From positions 1 to 64,000 of the forward strand of contig QJWJ01000363.1 in the NCBI GenBank assembly GCA_003235365.1: a DNA stretch of 64,000 nucleotides, in the 5' to 3' direction. The notes below the pieces were generated by a model, which had not been told where the DNA came from, searched no databases, and saw nothing but the letters and a program-made list of their open reading frames with translations. This stretch comes from Deltaproteobacteria bacterium (GTDB taxonomy: Bacteria > Myxococcota_A > Polyangia > Polyangiales > Polyangiaceae). The number at the start of each line of letters is the position of its first letter. Position 1 is the first letter of the stretch. This document shows, one piece after another, positions 8,960 through 17,934 of the stretch. Made by a program: the position numbers and the translations under genes.

Positions 8960-10798
8960 TCACTGATCGGTGATGACGATACCGACCACTTCTTCGTCGT
9001 ACTGCTGTGCCGTATCGTACGTCCCGCGGAACCAGAGCAGAACCATGTTGTGCTCATCCCACAGCGGCACGATCGGACGGACGTTGTCGACGTTCGAGCC
9101 CTGGGTCACGGGCACCCAACTGAACGTCGCACCTTCGTCACAAGTCGTTCCCATGAAGATCTCGTGGTGGCCGAGATCGGTCGAGTCGTCGCGCGGATCA
9201 ATGGTCGTAGAAATGAAGATCACCCGAGGATCGTTCGGGTGCAGAGCGCCCAACCCGGTGTAGTCCTCTTCGTCGTAGTAGAGGTTCGGTCCGGTGTGGC
9301 CGAGGTAAGTGTTCTTCCACGACGCGCCGTCGAAACGCGCGTATCCGAAACGGTGGTCCGCGCGGATGTCCGACTGAGCCGCGTTGCGCCCGGTGAAGAT
9401 CGCCGCGACGGTGCCGCCATCGTAGCTCATCAGATCTGCGTTCCACATGTGGTTCAGTGTCACGTCGCCCAGGTTCGATCCGGTGCTGAACACCGTCGTG
9501 AACTCGGGAATGTCCGGGGCATTGCCGTCCGTGATGTCGTCATCGACGACATTGTCCATCGAGTCGTAAGATTTGCCACCCTTGACGTAACCGTGGAACA
9601 GGTTGTTGTCTTGGTCGCGCGGGTGTGCCTCGGTCGCGAAGAAGTCGATTCGATCGACGTTGTTGCCCCAGTACTTGTAGTATCCGGCGACGTAGCCGGC
9701 GCCGGGGGTCGACGTCAGGCGTCCGCCATAATTCCACGTCGCACCATTGTCGTTCGAGATCAGGAAGTTGGGGCTGGTATCGATCGATCGAACGAAATTG
9801 TAGATGGTCTCCGGGCCTTCGGCAGTCATCGCCCACAGATTGTTGTACGTGACCGACCGCTGATTGCCGTTGAACGTCCAGGGGCAGCCGCGCGGTGCCC
9901 AATCGAACGTCTGCGACGGCGCCCAAGAGCCGTTGTCGTAGTTGCTGAAGTAGCTGTTGCAGTTCTGGTTGTGGCCCGCCCAGAACGCCAGGTAGCCGCC
10001 GCCCGGCTTGACGAGAAAGGCGGCCGTGTTGTGATCGTCCGGGTCGAGATCACCCAGTGCATGCACGGGGGAGCTCATCCCCGTGTCGACGTCGTAGATC
10101 ACCGCGTCGACGTTGCCATTGCGGTTACCGCCGTTGGCGTCGGACCCCACGATGATCTTGCGATTGACCGGATCGACCACCGCGCGCTCGTCGGAGTACC
10201 AGGTCCAGGCACCGTCGTCGTTGAACACCGTGACGGGCTTTGAAGTCCAGTCCTCGGTCGGGGCGGGACAGGTCGTAAACCCACCACCAACATCCGTTCC
10301 GCCGGCTCCGCCTGCGCCACCGGCTCCGCCTACGCCACCGGCGCTCACCGAACCCCCGCTGCCCATCGGTCCCGTACCACCGGCTCCGCCTGCGGCCGGC
10401 ATCGGATTGGAGGGCGATGGCGCGCCACCGGCGCCGGGATCCGGCCCCACCGTCGACCCCGTTGGTCCGGGCTGAGAACCTTCGGGGGTTGGCGCGACCG
10501 TCCCGGTCGGGCCAACGGGCATCGTCTGCGAGGGCTGCGCCGTCGGAAGCGGCGACGTCTGGCTAGGGCCAGTCGCTGACGGATCCGTCGGGCTGCTCGG
10601 CGCGGGAACCGTGTCAGATGGACCTGGGGTCGTCACTGCCTGCGCGCCGCTGCCGTTCGACTCAATACAGCCGCAAACCGAGGCGCCGAGGCCGGTGCTG
10701 AGCAGAACCAACGGGAACAGGCGCCCCGCCTTGGTGCCGTGGCCAGCTGCCGCCCCCGCCGAAGTCAGCCAATGCCCAAGTTTGCGTTGAATTCTCAT
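8960..10798 (-). CDS. Secreted BNR-repeat lipoprotein, possible polysaccharide-active enzyme
   Basis: This is a 612-residue protein. A signal peptide ends near GASVCGC, so one of the two Cys is probably lipidated. Residues of about 50-165 form a low-complexity linker of Pro/Thr and Gly/Ala repeats. The globular part from about 175 has features of the BNR_4-type beta-propeller family: GAWTWYSDERAVVDP, then DDHNTAAFLVKPGGGYLAFW followed by AGHN. It also has several DNGATW-like Asp-box strands. Such proteins often occur with glycan lyases and unsaturated-sugar hydrolases; the activity here is inferred and unproven. The ATG at 10798 follows an AGGAG nine bases upstream; an in-frame start eight codons earlier is weaker. 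It stands alone and is convergent with the OYE gene. Confidence 0.85.
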   Translation of the reverse strand: MRIQRKLGHWLTSAGAAAGHGTKAGRLFPLVLLSTGLGASVCGCIESNGSGAQAVTTPGPSDTVPAPSSPTDPSATGPSQTSPLPTAQPSQTMPVGPTGTVAPTPEGSQPGPTGSTVGPDPGAGGAPSPSNPMPAAGGAGGTGPMGSGGSVSAGGVGGAGGAGGAGGTDVGGGFTTCPAPTEDWTSKPVTVFNDDGAWTWYSDERAVVDPVNRKIIVGSDANGGNRNGNVDAVIYDVDTGMSSPVHALGDLDPDDHNTAAFLVKPGGGYLAFWAGHNQNCNSYFSNYDNGSWAPSQTFDWAPRGCPWTFNGNQRSVTYNNLWAMTAEGPETIYNFVRSIDTSPNFLISNDNGATWNYGGRLTSTPGAGYVAGYYKYWGNNVDRIDFFATEAHPRDQDNNLFHGYVKGGKSYDSMDNVVDDDITDGNAPDIPEFTTVFSTGSNLGDVTLNHMWNADLMSYDGGTVAAIFTGRNAAQSDIRADHRFGYARFDGASWKNTYLGHTGPNLYYDEEDYTGLGALHPNDPRVIFISTTIDPRDDSTDLGHHEIFMGTTCDEGATFSWVPVTQGSNVDNVRPIVPLWDEHNMVLLWFRGTYDTAQQYDEEVVGIVITDQ

Positions 10799-11581
10799 AT
10801 CTTCAGACTCCTGCAGCAGCACTTCCCAAATTCGAACGGTATGTGCCTAGCCACATGCGTGGATGCCACCATCGGATCCAAACCGATCCCACGAACTCCC
10901 GGAATCCGTGCGCATGAGCCCGGGGGTCGACTGCCCGTCTGCTGACTACCCGCAACGAGACGATTAGTCCACGACGTGGGCGCGATTCCGCGACGCGCGG
11001 GCGCGATCTGGCGGACGCGCTCCCATTCGCTGAGCTCACCAAAATGCACGACCGCTGTGGCTTGTTGGAGCACGCTAGAAACCACACACGCTGTACGGCA
11101 CTCGCGACGGCCACCGCTCACGCATCGCGTAGCAACGACTCCCATTCGGCGTGACGCGCCGGCCGGCAACTGCACGCCCCCGTTCGAGACGCGAGTGACC
11201 GCAGGGCTCAACGTCTCGACCACAATCCAGTTCCCATCTCGAGGGTCCTCAGCTTGGAGCGCGAGTAGCTGCATTGAATACGACGCGGCAACGCCCGTCG
11301 CGACAGTCACACAAACGTGCGGGCTTCAGCGCGTCGTGCTCATTGACCGACCCATGGGTTAACGCCAGGGCCGCACCGACAACGGAAGCGGAACACCGTT
11401 CCGCTCGCGAGTTTCGCGCTCGAACCCGCGGTTCGGCCACGTACCGGGTACTCATCGAGGGAGGCAGTACGGAAGATGCTCGCATGGGGAACGCGGTCCC
11501 TCGCCAGCGCGGAACGACGTTCCACTCGTTGGCACGTCCGAACTGCGCCGGCCGAGGGTCGGCTCAGCCCTGGAGATCCCA
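10799..11581. other. 783-bp intergenic stretch between divergent genes
   Basis: This lies between the divergent BNR lipoprotein and methyltransferase genes, so it should carry both promoters. Overlapping frames here code for nothing recognisable. The only clear structure seen is a 10-bp palindrome ACCCATGGGT at 11350-11359. Confidence 0.45.
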
Positions 11582-12655
11582 ATGTGTAACGCCCATACAG
11601 TCGACGTCGATACCGGCGAGCAGTTTGCCCAAGTGATGCTCAGCGCCCTCAACGGGGGTTCGCTCGCCGTGATGATCTCAATCGGTCATCAAACGGGCTT
11701 GTTCGAAGCGCTGGCCGAGGTGCAGCACGCGACCAGCCACGAACTGGCCGCACGCGCCGGCTTGAACGAACGCTATGTGCGCGAATGGCTCGGCGCGCTC
11801 GTGTGCGCGCGCGTCGTCGAAGTCGACGCGACCTCCACCCAGTACAGCCTTCCGCCAGCCCACCGCCCGTTCCTGACCAAGCAAGGTGGTTCGGACAACA
11901 TGGCAGGGTTCACCCAGTACGTTGCCATGTTCGGTCGGGTCGAACAGGGCATCTTGAATTGCTTTCGACGAGGCGGCGGACTCGACTACGACGCTTTCGA
12001 ACGCTTTCACGACATCATGGCCGAAGACAGCGGCCAAAGCGTGTTGACGTCACTTTTCGACCACATCTTGCCTTTGGCAGACGGGCTCGTCGATCGCCTG
12101 CAAGCAGGCATCGACGTGCTCGACCTGGGCTGCGGTCGAGGTCTTGCCTTGTTGGAGATGGCGGAACGTTACCCTCGAAGTCGCTTCACGGGCTACGACT
12201 TGTGCGAGGCCCCCATCGCCGAGGCAACCGAAGCAGCACGACAGAAGGCATTGTCAAACGTGCGCTTCGAACAGCTCGATGCCGAAAAGCTCGCGCTCGC
12301 CGATAGCTTCGATTTCATCGCAACGTTCGACGCGATCCACGACCAGGCCCGACCTGACGTCGTCCTGCGCAACATCCACACAGCTTTGCGCCCTAACGGT
12401 TGCTACCTGATGCAAGACATCGACGCGTCGAGCCACGTGCGCGACAACATCGAACACCCGCTCGGCACGTTCCTGTACACCATCTCGACGATGCACTGCA
12501 TGACCGTTTCGCTCGCGCGAGGAGGCCTCGGGTTGGGCACGATGTGGGGGCGCCAACAGGCACTGAAGATGCTGCACGCCGCGGGTTTCAGTCGCATCAC
12601 CGAGCACGTGCTGCCGCACGATCAACAGAATCGATACTACGTCCTGAACAAGTGA
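11582..12655 (+). CDS. SAM-dependent methyltransferase with N-terminal winged helix
   Basis: This is a 357-residue class I methyltransferase. The N-terminal 90 residues form the winged-helix dimerisation module seen in Rv2258c-like and O-methyltransferase families (FEALAEVQHATSHELAARAG). Motif I, VLDLGCGRGLALLEMA, lies at about 178-193 and binds SAM. It is followed by the acidic-loop strand FTGYDLCEAPI and FDFIATFDAIHDQ. The ATG at 11582 follows GGAG at the normal distance. The next gene, a lipoprotein, starts 28 bases downstream in the same direction, suggesting an operon. The methyl acceptor is unknown. Confidence 0.92.
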   Translation: MCNAHTVDVDTGEQFAQVMLSALNGGSLAVMISIGHQTGLFEALAEVQHATSHELAARAGLNERYVREWLGALVCARVVEVDATSTQYSLPPAHRPFLTKQGGSDNMAGFTQYVAMFGRVEQGILNCFRRGGGLDYDAFERFHDIMAEDSGQSVLTSLFDHILPLADGLVDRLQAGIDVLDLGCGRGLALLEMAERYPRSRFTGYDLCEAPIAEATEAARQKALSNVRFEQLDAEKLALADSFDFIATFDAIHDQARPDVVLRNIHTALRPNGCYLMQDIDASSHVRDNIEHPLGTFLYTISTMHCMTVSLARGGLGLGTMWGRQQALKMLHAAGFSRITEHVLPHDQQNRYYVLNK

Positions 12656-12683
12656 CCGCCCATCAACCCACAAGGATCAACTC

Positions 12684-13313
12684 ATGCACGACAACTCCCG
12701 GACCCGTCGACACGCCTCGTTCCTCTTCGCAGTCTTCCTCGTCAGCGTCGGCTGCGAAGAAGCAAAGACCCCCGAGCAAATGGAGGACGTGCTCGACCAG
12801 AATGACGCCGTGAGCCCGAAGCTCGAGTTCGACGTCTCGGAAAACATGAACCGGTTCAGCTTTGCACCAGAACCCGTGTTCGACGACGGGCTGCCGGCCT
12901 ACGGCAACCCGTTCATTACCCAAGGCTACATCTATCCAGCCGGCTATCTCGACGAGCACGACGGTACCAACGCCAAGGGCGAACCACCAGCACCCAAAGA
13001 GGTTCTCGGCGAATGGACCTGTCGCGGCTACATGGTGGGTGACGGCGCTCACACGGAGAGCGGGGCCATGGTCGTGACCACCCAGTTCTGGAACTTCTAC
13101 GACAAACCGGGCTACGGCCCCGAGAAGGAGAGTCGTGGAAGCCTCGTCAACGAAGGCTTCGAGAGCGCGGAAGTCGACGTGCCCTGGCTTCGACCGGTCA
13201 CTGGCGGCGCTGGCGAGTTCGCTGGCGCGCGCGGAGAAGCCACGCAACGCTTCCTCGGCCTCAACGCGAGTGAGGGCTTCAATCTGCGCGTCAAATTCGA
13301 CGTCGACGACTGA
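12684..13313 (+). CDS. Lipoprotein resembling the allene-oxide-cyclase/dirigent barrel
   Basis: This is a 209-residue protein with a signal peptide ending VSVGC, so it is a predicted lipoprotein. The C-terminal part reads GEWTCRGYMVGDGAHT, then GAMVVTTQFWNF, then VTGGAGEFAGARGEATQ, then GFNLRVKFDV. The spacing and the TGGxGxFxGARG turn recall the eight-stranded barrel of allene oxide cyclase and dirigent-like proteins, in which such a turn closes the barrel. The match is by eye and is family-level at best; the cyclase chemistry should not be assumed. The ATG is preceded by AAGGA. It follows the methyltransferase by 28 bases, so the two may act on the same small molecule. A hairpin follows the stop. 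Confidence 0.8.
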   Translation: MHDNSRTRRHASFLFAVFLVSVGCEEAKTPEQMEDVLDQNDAVSPKLEFDVSENMNRFSFAPEPVFDDGLPAYGNPFITQGYIYPAGYLDEHDGTNAKGEPPAPKEVLGEWTCRGYMVGDGAHTESGAMVVTTQFWNFYDKPGYGPEKESRGSLVNEGFESAEVDVPWLRPVTGGAGEFAGARGEATQRFLGLNASEGFNLRVKFDVDD

Positions 13314-13338
13314 AAGTCGCCCCGTACCCCTGACCTAC

Positions 13339-13368
13339 GCTCACCGTTCCCTCCTACGAACGGTGAGC
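13339..13368 (+). terminator. 11-bp hairpin after the barrel lipoprotein
   Basis: GCTCACCGTTC pairs perfectly with GAACGGTGAGC around an 8-nt loop, 25 bases after the stop codon. There is no T-run, as is common in GC-rich genomes. Confidence 0.6.
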
Positions 13369-13382
13369 ATCGCCCCAGACTC

Positions 13383-13418
13383 ACGTGCCAAGGCCATTCA
13401 TTGGAAGCCTTGGCACGT
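13383..13418 (-). terminator. 12-bp hairpin after the bactofilin gene
   Basis: ACGTGCCAAGGC pairs perfectly with GCCTTGGCACGT around a 12-nt loop. It lies just beyond the stop of the minus-strand bactofilin operon and 14 bases from the previous hairpin, so each convergent unit seems to have its own terminator. Confidence 0.6.
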
Positions 13419-13450
13419 TGCTGGTGACGATCCAGTTCAATCCTGAGTGT

Positions 13451-13966
13451 TCAGCCAGGAGGCGCAACGCTGTCGCGCACACCGTTGGGCGGCGAGCTGG
13501 TGGGCGGCGCGTCCTCGGCGGGCTTGTTCCACAACCCGCCATTCCCCTCGGGACGGGGGAATCCGAATCCACCGCCGCTATTGGGGCGTTCGCTACCTTC
13601 ACCACTCGATGCACTGGGCTCATCGCCGACATCGAGCATGCATTCGCCAAACGTCACTTCGAGCTTGCCGCGTTCAGCGGACAGCTTGACCTCGAGCGAG
13701 CTCGCTTTGATGATCGTGTTGGACTTGACCGCGCCGGCCAGGTAGACGTCCCCGGCTTCGATGTCACCTGACAGCGTGCCCTCGGACTTCAACTTGTCGA
13801 CCTTGATCGTTCCGAGCACAGCACCGGAGCTGGTCACGGTAAGCTCGGGCGCGGCGAACTCGCCGTCGATGGTTCCATTCACAACGACTGGACACGTCGA
13901 CTTGAGCGTCCCGGTGAGCTCCGTCCCCTCTTCGACGAGCGTCTTTTTGGCAGTGGTGTCGTTCAT
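13451..13966 (-). CDS. Bactofilin
   Basis: This is a 171-residue cytoskeletal protein that should polymerise without nucleotide. The central 100 residues are the bactofilin beta-helix, seen as short repeating turns: GTELTGTLKST, VVNGTIDGEF, LTVTSSGAVLGTIKVDKL, GTLSGDIEAG, VYLAGAVKSN. The C-terminal 50 residues are a disordered Gly/Pro/Ser tail. It is the last gene of a three-gene unit. Its ATG lies five bases after the stop of the pentapeptide protein, and its GAGGAA ribosome binding site is formed by the last codons of that gene, so translation is coupled. Bactofilins in myxobacteria organise chromosome, polarity or wall proteins; which role applies here is unknown. Confidence 0.93.
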   Translation of the reverse strand: MNDTTAKKTLVEEGTELTGTLKSTCPVVVNGTIDGEFAAPELTVTSSGAVLGTIKVDKLKSEGTLSGDIEAGDVYLAGAVKSNTIIKASSLEVKLSAERGKLEVTFGECMLDVGDEPSASSGEGSERPNSGGGFGFPRPEGNGGLWNKPAEDAPPTSSPPNGVRDSVAPPG

Positions 13967-13970
13967 CTGT

Positions 13971-15200
13971 TCATTCCTCGTTTGATGTTCCTGGATTGTC
14001 TAGGTGCAGGCGGAGCCGACACCCCTTCGAGAAGGCAAAGCGCGTGCGATTTCTGGGTTGGGTCAGTTTCGTTGCGACGGCTCCCGAATCGGTCACGACG
14101 AGTTCACTCGGTCCGTCGAGCCCCACCTCGTCGGCGTTTAGGAAGCGACCATCGATCCTCACGCGGCCGCCTCGCACCTTGCATGATTCCATCGTGCCCT
14201 GAGGGCCCAACGTCAGCTGGGCTCCTCTACCGAGACGCAGCACACAACTGACGAGATGCCCTTCGACGAGGACCTCCACTGATTCCTCGAAGGTCAGGTC
14301 GGCGTACTTGACCACGTCACCCGGGCCGATGCAGCGTTTGAGCTTTGGCGGGATCGAAGCCGGTCGAAACAGCTCTTCGCGAAAGTCGATCAGCGATGAC
14401 CGGATGCCGTTTGCGCCGCGGCTCGCGTCGACCCAGTCGCCGCGCACGCCGTCCGGCCATTTCAAACCGAAGTTCAGCCCGAAGACTTTCGCACCACTGA
14501 TGTCGGCGTCGTCGAGCCGTGCCCCTGAACACAGCACGCGACGAATGTCAGCGCCATTGAGCGCCGCACCGTCGAGCACCGCATCGGTCAAGTCTGCCTC
14601 GACCATGGATGCGTTGACGAGCCTGACCTTGCCCGCCTTGCAGGCCCGCATGTCTGCTTCGTCCAGAACCGCATCCTCGAAATCGGCTTCTGAAAGGATC
14701 GCCTCGACGAAGTAGGCGCGTGCTGCGCGGATCCCCTTGGCAACGACCGCGTCGAGGCGGCTGTGGCTCAGATCCGCTTGACTCAGATTGGCTCCGGCCA
14801 GCTTCGCCAACGTCAAGTTTGCGGAGTCGAGCTGTGCGTAGATCAAGCGAGCACCGGTGAGATCGGCTTGCTGCAGATCAGCACCTTCGAGATTGGCACG
14901 CGTCAAGTCTGCACGACGAATGTCCGCGCCTTGTAGGTTTGCGCCGTCGAGATCCGCCTTGGCCAGTTTCGCGTCGCTCAGGTTCGCGTCTTTGAGATAG
15001 GCCTCGCGCATGAACGCGCCAGACAGGTCGGCACCCGAAAGGTTCGCCCCCATGAGCTTGGCGCCGCGCAAGTCAGCCCGCTCGAGTTTTGCGCCTTTGA
15101 GATCGGCACCTTCCAGATCCAAACCGGCGAGTTCGGCACGAGTCAGGTCCAAGCCTTGTCGAGCCCGAGTCTCGAGCAGTGAACGGGTCATCTTCTCCAT
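13971..15200 (-). CDS. Pentapeptide-repeat protein with bactofilin-like C-terminus
   Basis: This is a 409-residue protein. From about residue 17 to 245 it is built of A(D/N)LxG-type pentapeptides such as LSGADLSGAFMREAY, forming a right-handed quadrilateral beta-helix. The last 120 residues differ: they contain short strand-turn units (VLVEGHLVSCVLRLGRGA, GTMESCKVRGGRVRIDG, LVVTDSGAVATKL) that look like bactofilin turns. I therefore infer two stacked beta-helices of different type in one chain. It may co-assemble with the bactofilin encoded immediately downstream. It lacks a signal peptide and is cytosolic. GGAG precedes the start. It lies 17 bases after the upstream gene. Confidence 0.88.
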   Translation of the reverse strand: MEKMTRSLLETRARQGLDLTRAELAGLDLEGADLKGAKLERADLRGAKLMGANLSGADLSGAFMREAYLKDANLSDAKLAKADLDGANLQGADIRRADLTRANLEGADLQQADLTGARLIYAQLDSANLTLAKLAGANLSQADLSHSRLDAVVAKGIRAARAYFVEAILSEADFEDAVLDEADMRACKAGKVRLVNASMVEADLTDAVLDGAALNGADIRRVLCSGARLDDADISGAKVFGLNFGLKWPDGVRGDWVDASRGANGIRSSLIDFREELFRPASIPPKLKRCIGPGDVVKYADLTFEESVEVLVEGHLVSCVLRLGRGAQLTLGPQGTMESCKVRGGRVRIDGRFLNADEVGLDGPSELVVTDSGAVATKLTQPRNRTRFAFSKGCRLRLHLDNPGTSNEE

Positions 15201-15217
15201 ACGTCAACTCCGTCGTT

Positions 15218-16783
15218 TCATCGACTTTCGCTGGCTATCCACTTTCGCAGCGTGTCGACCTTGCTGCGAACGCACAGGGGCTCCAATTCGTTCAACATCG
15301 GCGCGCAGCCCAGCTGCGCCAACGTCAATGCAATGTCGTGCACACGATCGGCTCGTTGGCGCCGCGCGTCACGCTTGCGCTTGGGATCGTCAGCGTCGCA
15401 CGCCGCCGAGAAATCGCTATCGAGCTGTTGCAGGTTCTCGACGAGGGGCAGCAACGCCTCCGACAGGTCGGCGCCCGCCAGCTCACACAGCTTCTCACCG
15501 CGCGTCGCGAGAAACTCGCGCACCACGTCAGCGACGCGCACCGCGGCACCGGTTTCGATGCCGGTGCGCGACGCGAGCGCAGCTGGGTCCACCCCATCGA
15601 ACATCGAGAAGCTGACGAAGCCGTGACTGTGCAGGCGCTCGACGCACAGGGGAGCAATCGCAGCACTCCTGAGCAGCGCATCGAGCACGAATCGCTCGTT
15701 TCGCGCCAACCGCTGCTCATCGAGCAGATCACCGTCGCTTTGGTCACGAACGCGCCCACAATGCACGAGCAGTTCTTCGTGCGTGGCGGCGCTGATCGTC
15801 GAACCGAGACGCGGCACGCGCCCCAAAGCCGAGGACAGCTCGCCCAACGCGACTGCGAGTTCATCGCGTCCAAGGGCGTTGGCTTGGTCTCGCAGCGCGT
15901 CCACCCGCGACGGCAAAGTGCGCGCCCAACGAGCCGTCGCGTTTCCCCATTGAAGATCGAGCCGGAACACCTCCACTGCACGGATATGCCCGGGATCGAG
16001 TTGCGTGGGCGTCGGCGGGGTGATGCCTGTCGACTGCTGCGGGGCCTCCTTCGGCGCGGCTTGTCGAGTTTTCGCCTCGACGGGTTTCGGCTGAGCTGGC
16101 GGCGGTTGCGGCGGGACCGGCGACTTCGTCGCAACGACGACCTTGGGTCCCCGACGAGAAGAAGGCGGAGTCACTGTTGACCCCGCGTCGCCGGTCGAAC
16201 CGCCGTTGCTATCGCCGCCGTTTGCCGGCGGGGCAACTCCGGGGTGCGTGCGCGTGCGTTGACGTCGAATGGCATCAGACAGCTTCATCGACGACGCTGG
16301 CCGAGACGCCTTGCGGCTCGGGGGGGCCTTCTTCGGCTCCACAGCCTTCAGGTCCTTCTTGCCCGAACTCTTTGCCTCTCGCTGGGTGGACTCGGCCTCG
16401 ACCTTTGGCTCCACCTTCGGCTCGACCTTGGATACCGCGGCACGACTAGCCGAACTGGATGCCTGTGGATAACTCTCGACGGAAGGCGTTTCGGCGACCT
16501 TGCTGGCGGGTGTGGCTTCGACCGCGGCGTCGTCACCCCGAGTCGCATCAGCCACGACAACCGGAGCGTCCACGTCGGCAACCGCAGGCTCCGCATTGCG
16601 ACGTTCGCCCTCTTCTTCAGCTTGTTTCTCGCGCGGCTCAGCTTCGGTTGGTTCAGGTTCCGAAGTCTGCTGCGCGGCCTCTGTATCGAGCTTGCCCTTC
16701 TCGTCTTCCGTTCCCGCGGTGCCGTCCTGCTGCGCGGGCGAATCTTCTTTGTCTCCGCCAAACAGTTTCGAGAAAATGCCCAT
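15218..16783 (-). CDS. Charged cytosolic protein, first gene of the bactofilin operon
   Basis: This is a 521-residue protein that starts MGIFSKLFGGDKED. The first 270 residues are disordered: Glu/Asp/Ala-rich, then Lys/Pro/Ser-rich. The C-terminal 230 residues are helical and folded, beginning near FRLDLQWGNATARWARTLP. This part includes a helix-turn-helix-like segment (DGVDPAALASRTGIETG) resembling a helix-hairpin-helix that could contact DNA or protein. No catalytic motif is seen. A short N-terminal amphipathic motif plus a long linker suits an adaptor that tethers a partner to the bactofilin and pentapeptide scaffold. The ATG at 16783 was chosen because upstream in-frame sequence is compositionally unlike it. 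It has no good ribosome binding site. Confidence 0.82.
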   Translation of the reverse strand: MGIFSKLFGGDKEDSPAQQDGTAGTEDEKGKLDTEAAQQTSEPEPTEAEPREKQAEEEGERRNAEPAVADVDAPVVVADATRGDDAAVEATPASKVAETPSVESYPQASSSASRAAVSKVEPKVEPKVEAESTQREAKSSGKKDLKAVEPKKAPPSRKASRPASSMKLSDAIRRQRTRTHPGVAPPANGGDSNGGSTGDAGSTVTPPSSRRGPKVVVATKSPVPPQPPPAQPKPVEAKTRQAAPKEAPQQSTGITPPTPTQLDPGHIRAVEVFRLDLQWGNATARWARTLPSRVDALRDQANALGRDELAVALGELSSALGRVPRLGSTISAATHEELLVHCGRVRDQSDGDLLDEQRLARNERFVLDALLRSAAIAPLCVERLHSHGFVSFSMFDGVDPAALASRTGIETGAAVRVADVVREFLATRGEKLCELAGADLSEALLPLVENLQQLDSDFSAACDADDPKRKRDARRQRADRVHDIALTLAQLGCAPMLNELEPLCVRSKVDTLRKWIASESR

Positions 16784-17352
16784 GGTGTACTCGAGCGAAA
16801 GCGCGGAAGCTCTTCGTCCCGCCTCGCGCCTGCACGCCCCACAACGGACCGTGATCGAGAAACTTGAGCAGCCCACGACAGGATATCCATCGAGCCGACG
16901 CATCGGACGAAGTACACATCGCAGGCAACACGATCACAGATCTGTAGAAGTGAAAGATCTCGCGCGGTCTCGACGTTCAACAGGCAAACGGCAGCGCGTG
17001 CACGCCACGTCGTGAGACGGTGGTAACTCGAACGTTCGACCTGTCGAGACACCGACAGTGAAACGCGCGAATGTATCGGGAGTCGGTTCACCGAATACGG
17101 TTCGGCGCAGCGACGACACTGCCCACGCATCCTCACCGCAACGCACTGGGGTGGGTTCTACCCGGGGCAACGCAACACTCCAGCGTGTTGACGCGAGTTT
17201 GCGTACCGAACGGAAACGTCGATCTTCGACCGTTCACGTGACAACGGGGATCGAATGTGACCCGGCGTGCGACACGACCCAACGACCACCCTGATGCGTT
17301 CGCGACCTCGTGCGGGATAGCCGCGATTGAACGCGTCAACCCAAACCGCAAC
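16784..17352. other. 569-bp intergenic stretch upstream of the bactofilin operon
   Basis: This should carry the operon promoter. A 12-bp palindrome TCGAACGTTCGA lies at 17028-17039. No open frame looks coding on either strand and no strong terminator was found after the LOG-like gene. Confidence 0.45.
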
Positions 17353-17934
17353 TCAGAGACGACCCGGCCCTGGGTAATGCCCCAACAGACGCTGGTCGAT
17401 GAACGCGCACACCGCTTCCAACGTGCGGCAGGTTTGGACTTGGCTCGGCAGGTTCTCTGCCTCGCGGTGGTCGGTAACGAACGCGACGATTGGCTTTCCG
17501 TAGCGCACCGCCAACGATGCTTCGCTCGCCGTGCCCTGTCCGCCCGGCAATGCGACGATCACGGAAGAAGACAACACGTTGATGTGATTGCGCGACCCCA
17601 CCTCGGTGCCGCTCGCACCGGTGAGCGGCAAATGCGTGAAGATGGGTACTTCAACCCACTGATTCGGATAGCCTGCGCGGGCGCGCGACGACCCGGGCTC
17701 ACAAGGCACCACACCGAGTACCAGCCCTTGTCGGTCGGGAGTCTCGAAGAACGCCTTGCTCACCGACGCCATCACACCTCGTCCTGCCCCGGTCAGCAGG
17801 TGCACCCCGCGCTTGGCGAGCCAACGACCGAGAGGGACGGCACGCTCCGCATGCTCGTCCATCCCCGACCCCATCACCCCGACTATGGGCAGACGACCCT
17901 TGCCAAACACTCGCCGAGCATTGCACGACCCCAC
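17353..17934 (-). CDS. LOG/TIGR00725-like Rossmann protein
   Basis: This is a 193-residue protein of the SLOG superfamily, which includes lysine decarboxylase-like cytokinin-activating LOG enzymes and putative molybdenum-cofactor carriers. It begins with PIVGVMGSG, then has SRNHINVLSSSVIVALPGGQGTASEASLA, written here as two motifs: SRNHIN and LPGGQGTASE. The latter is the PGGxGTxxE nucleotide/sugar-phosphate signature, intact. It overlaps the preceding lipoprotein gene by 52 bases if the 17934 start is right. A GTG eight codons later (17910) would shorten the overlap to 28. Phosphoribohydrolase activity is possible but unproven. Confidence 0.86.
   Translation of the reverse strand: MGSCNARRVFGKGRLPIVGVMGSGMDEHAERAVPLGRWLAKRGVHLLTGAGRGVMASVSKAFFETPDRQGLVLGVVPCEPGSSRARAGYPNQWVEVPIFTHLPLTGASGTEVGSRNHINVLSSSVIVALPGGQGTASEASLAVRYGKPIVAFVTDHREAENLPSQVQTCRTLEAVCAFIDQRLLGHYPGPGRL

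Noticed and set aside
8873-10243. A 456-codon Val/Arg-rich plus-strand frame opposite the BNR lipoprotein
   Set aside because: No start context or domain; the opposite strand has a signal peptide and a propeller.
10795-11310. A 171-codon minus-strand frame upstream of the BNR lipoprotein
   Set aside because: No signal peptide, domain or ribosome binding site; it overlaps the likely promoter and the first codons of the real gene.
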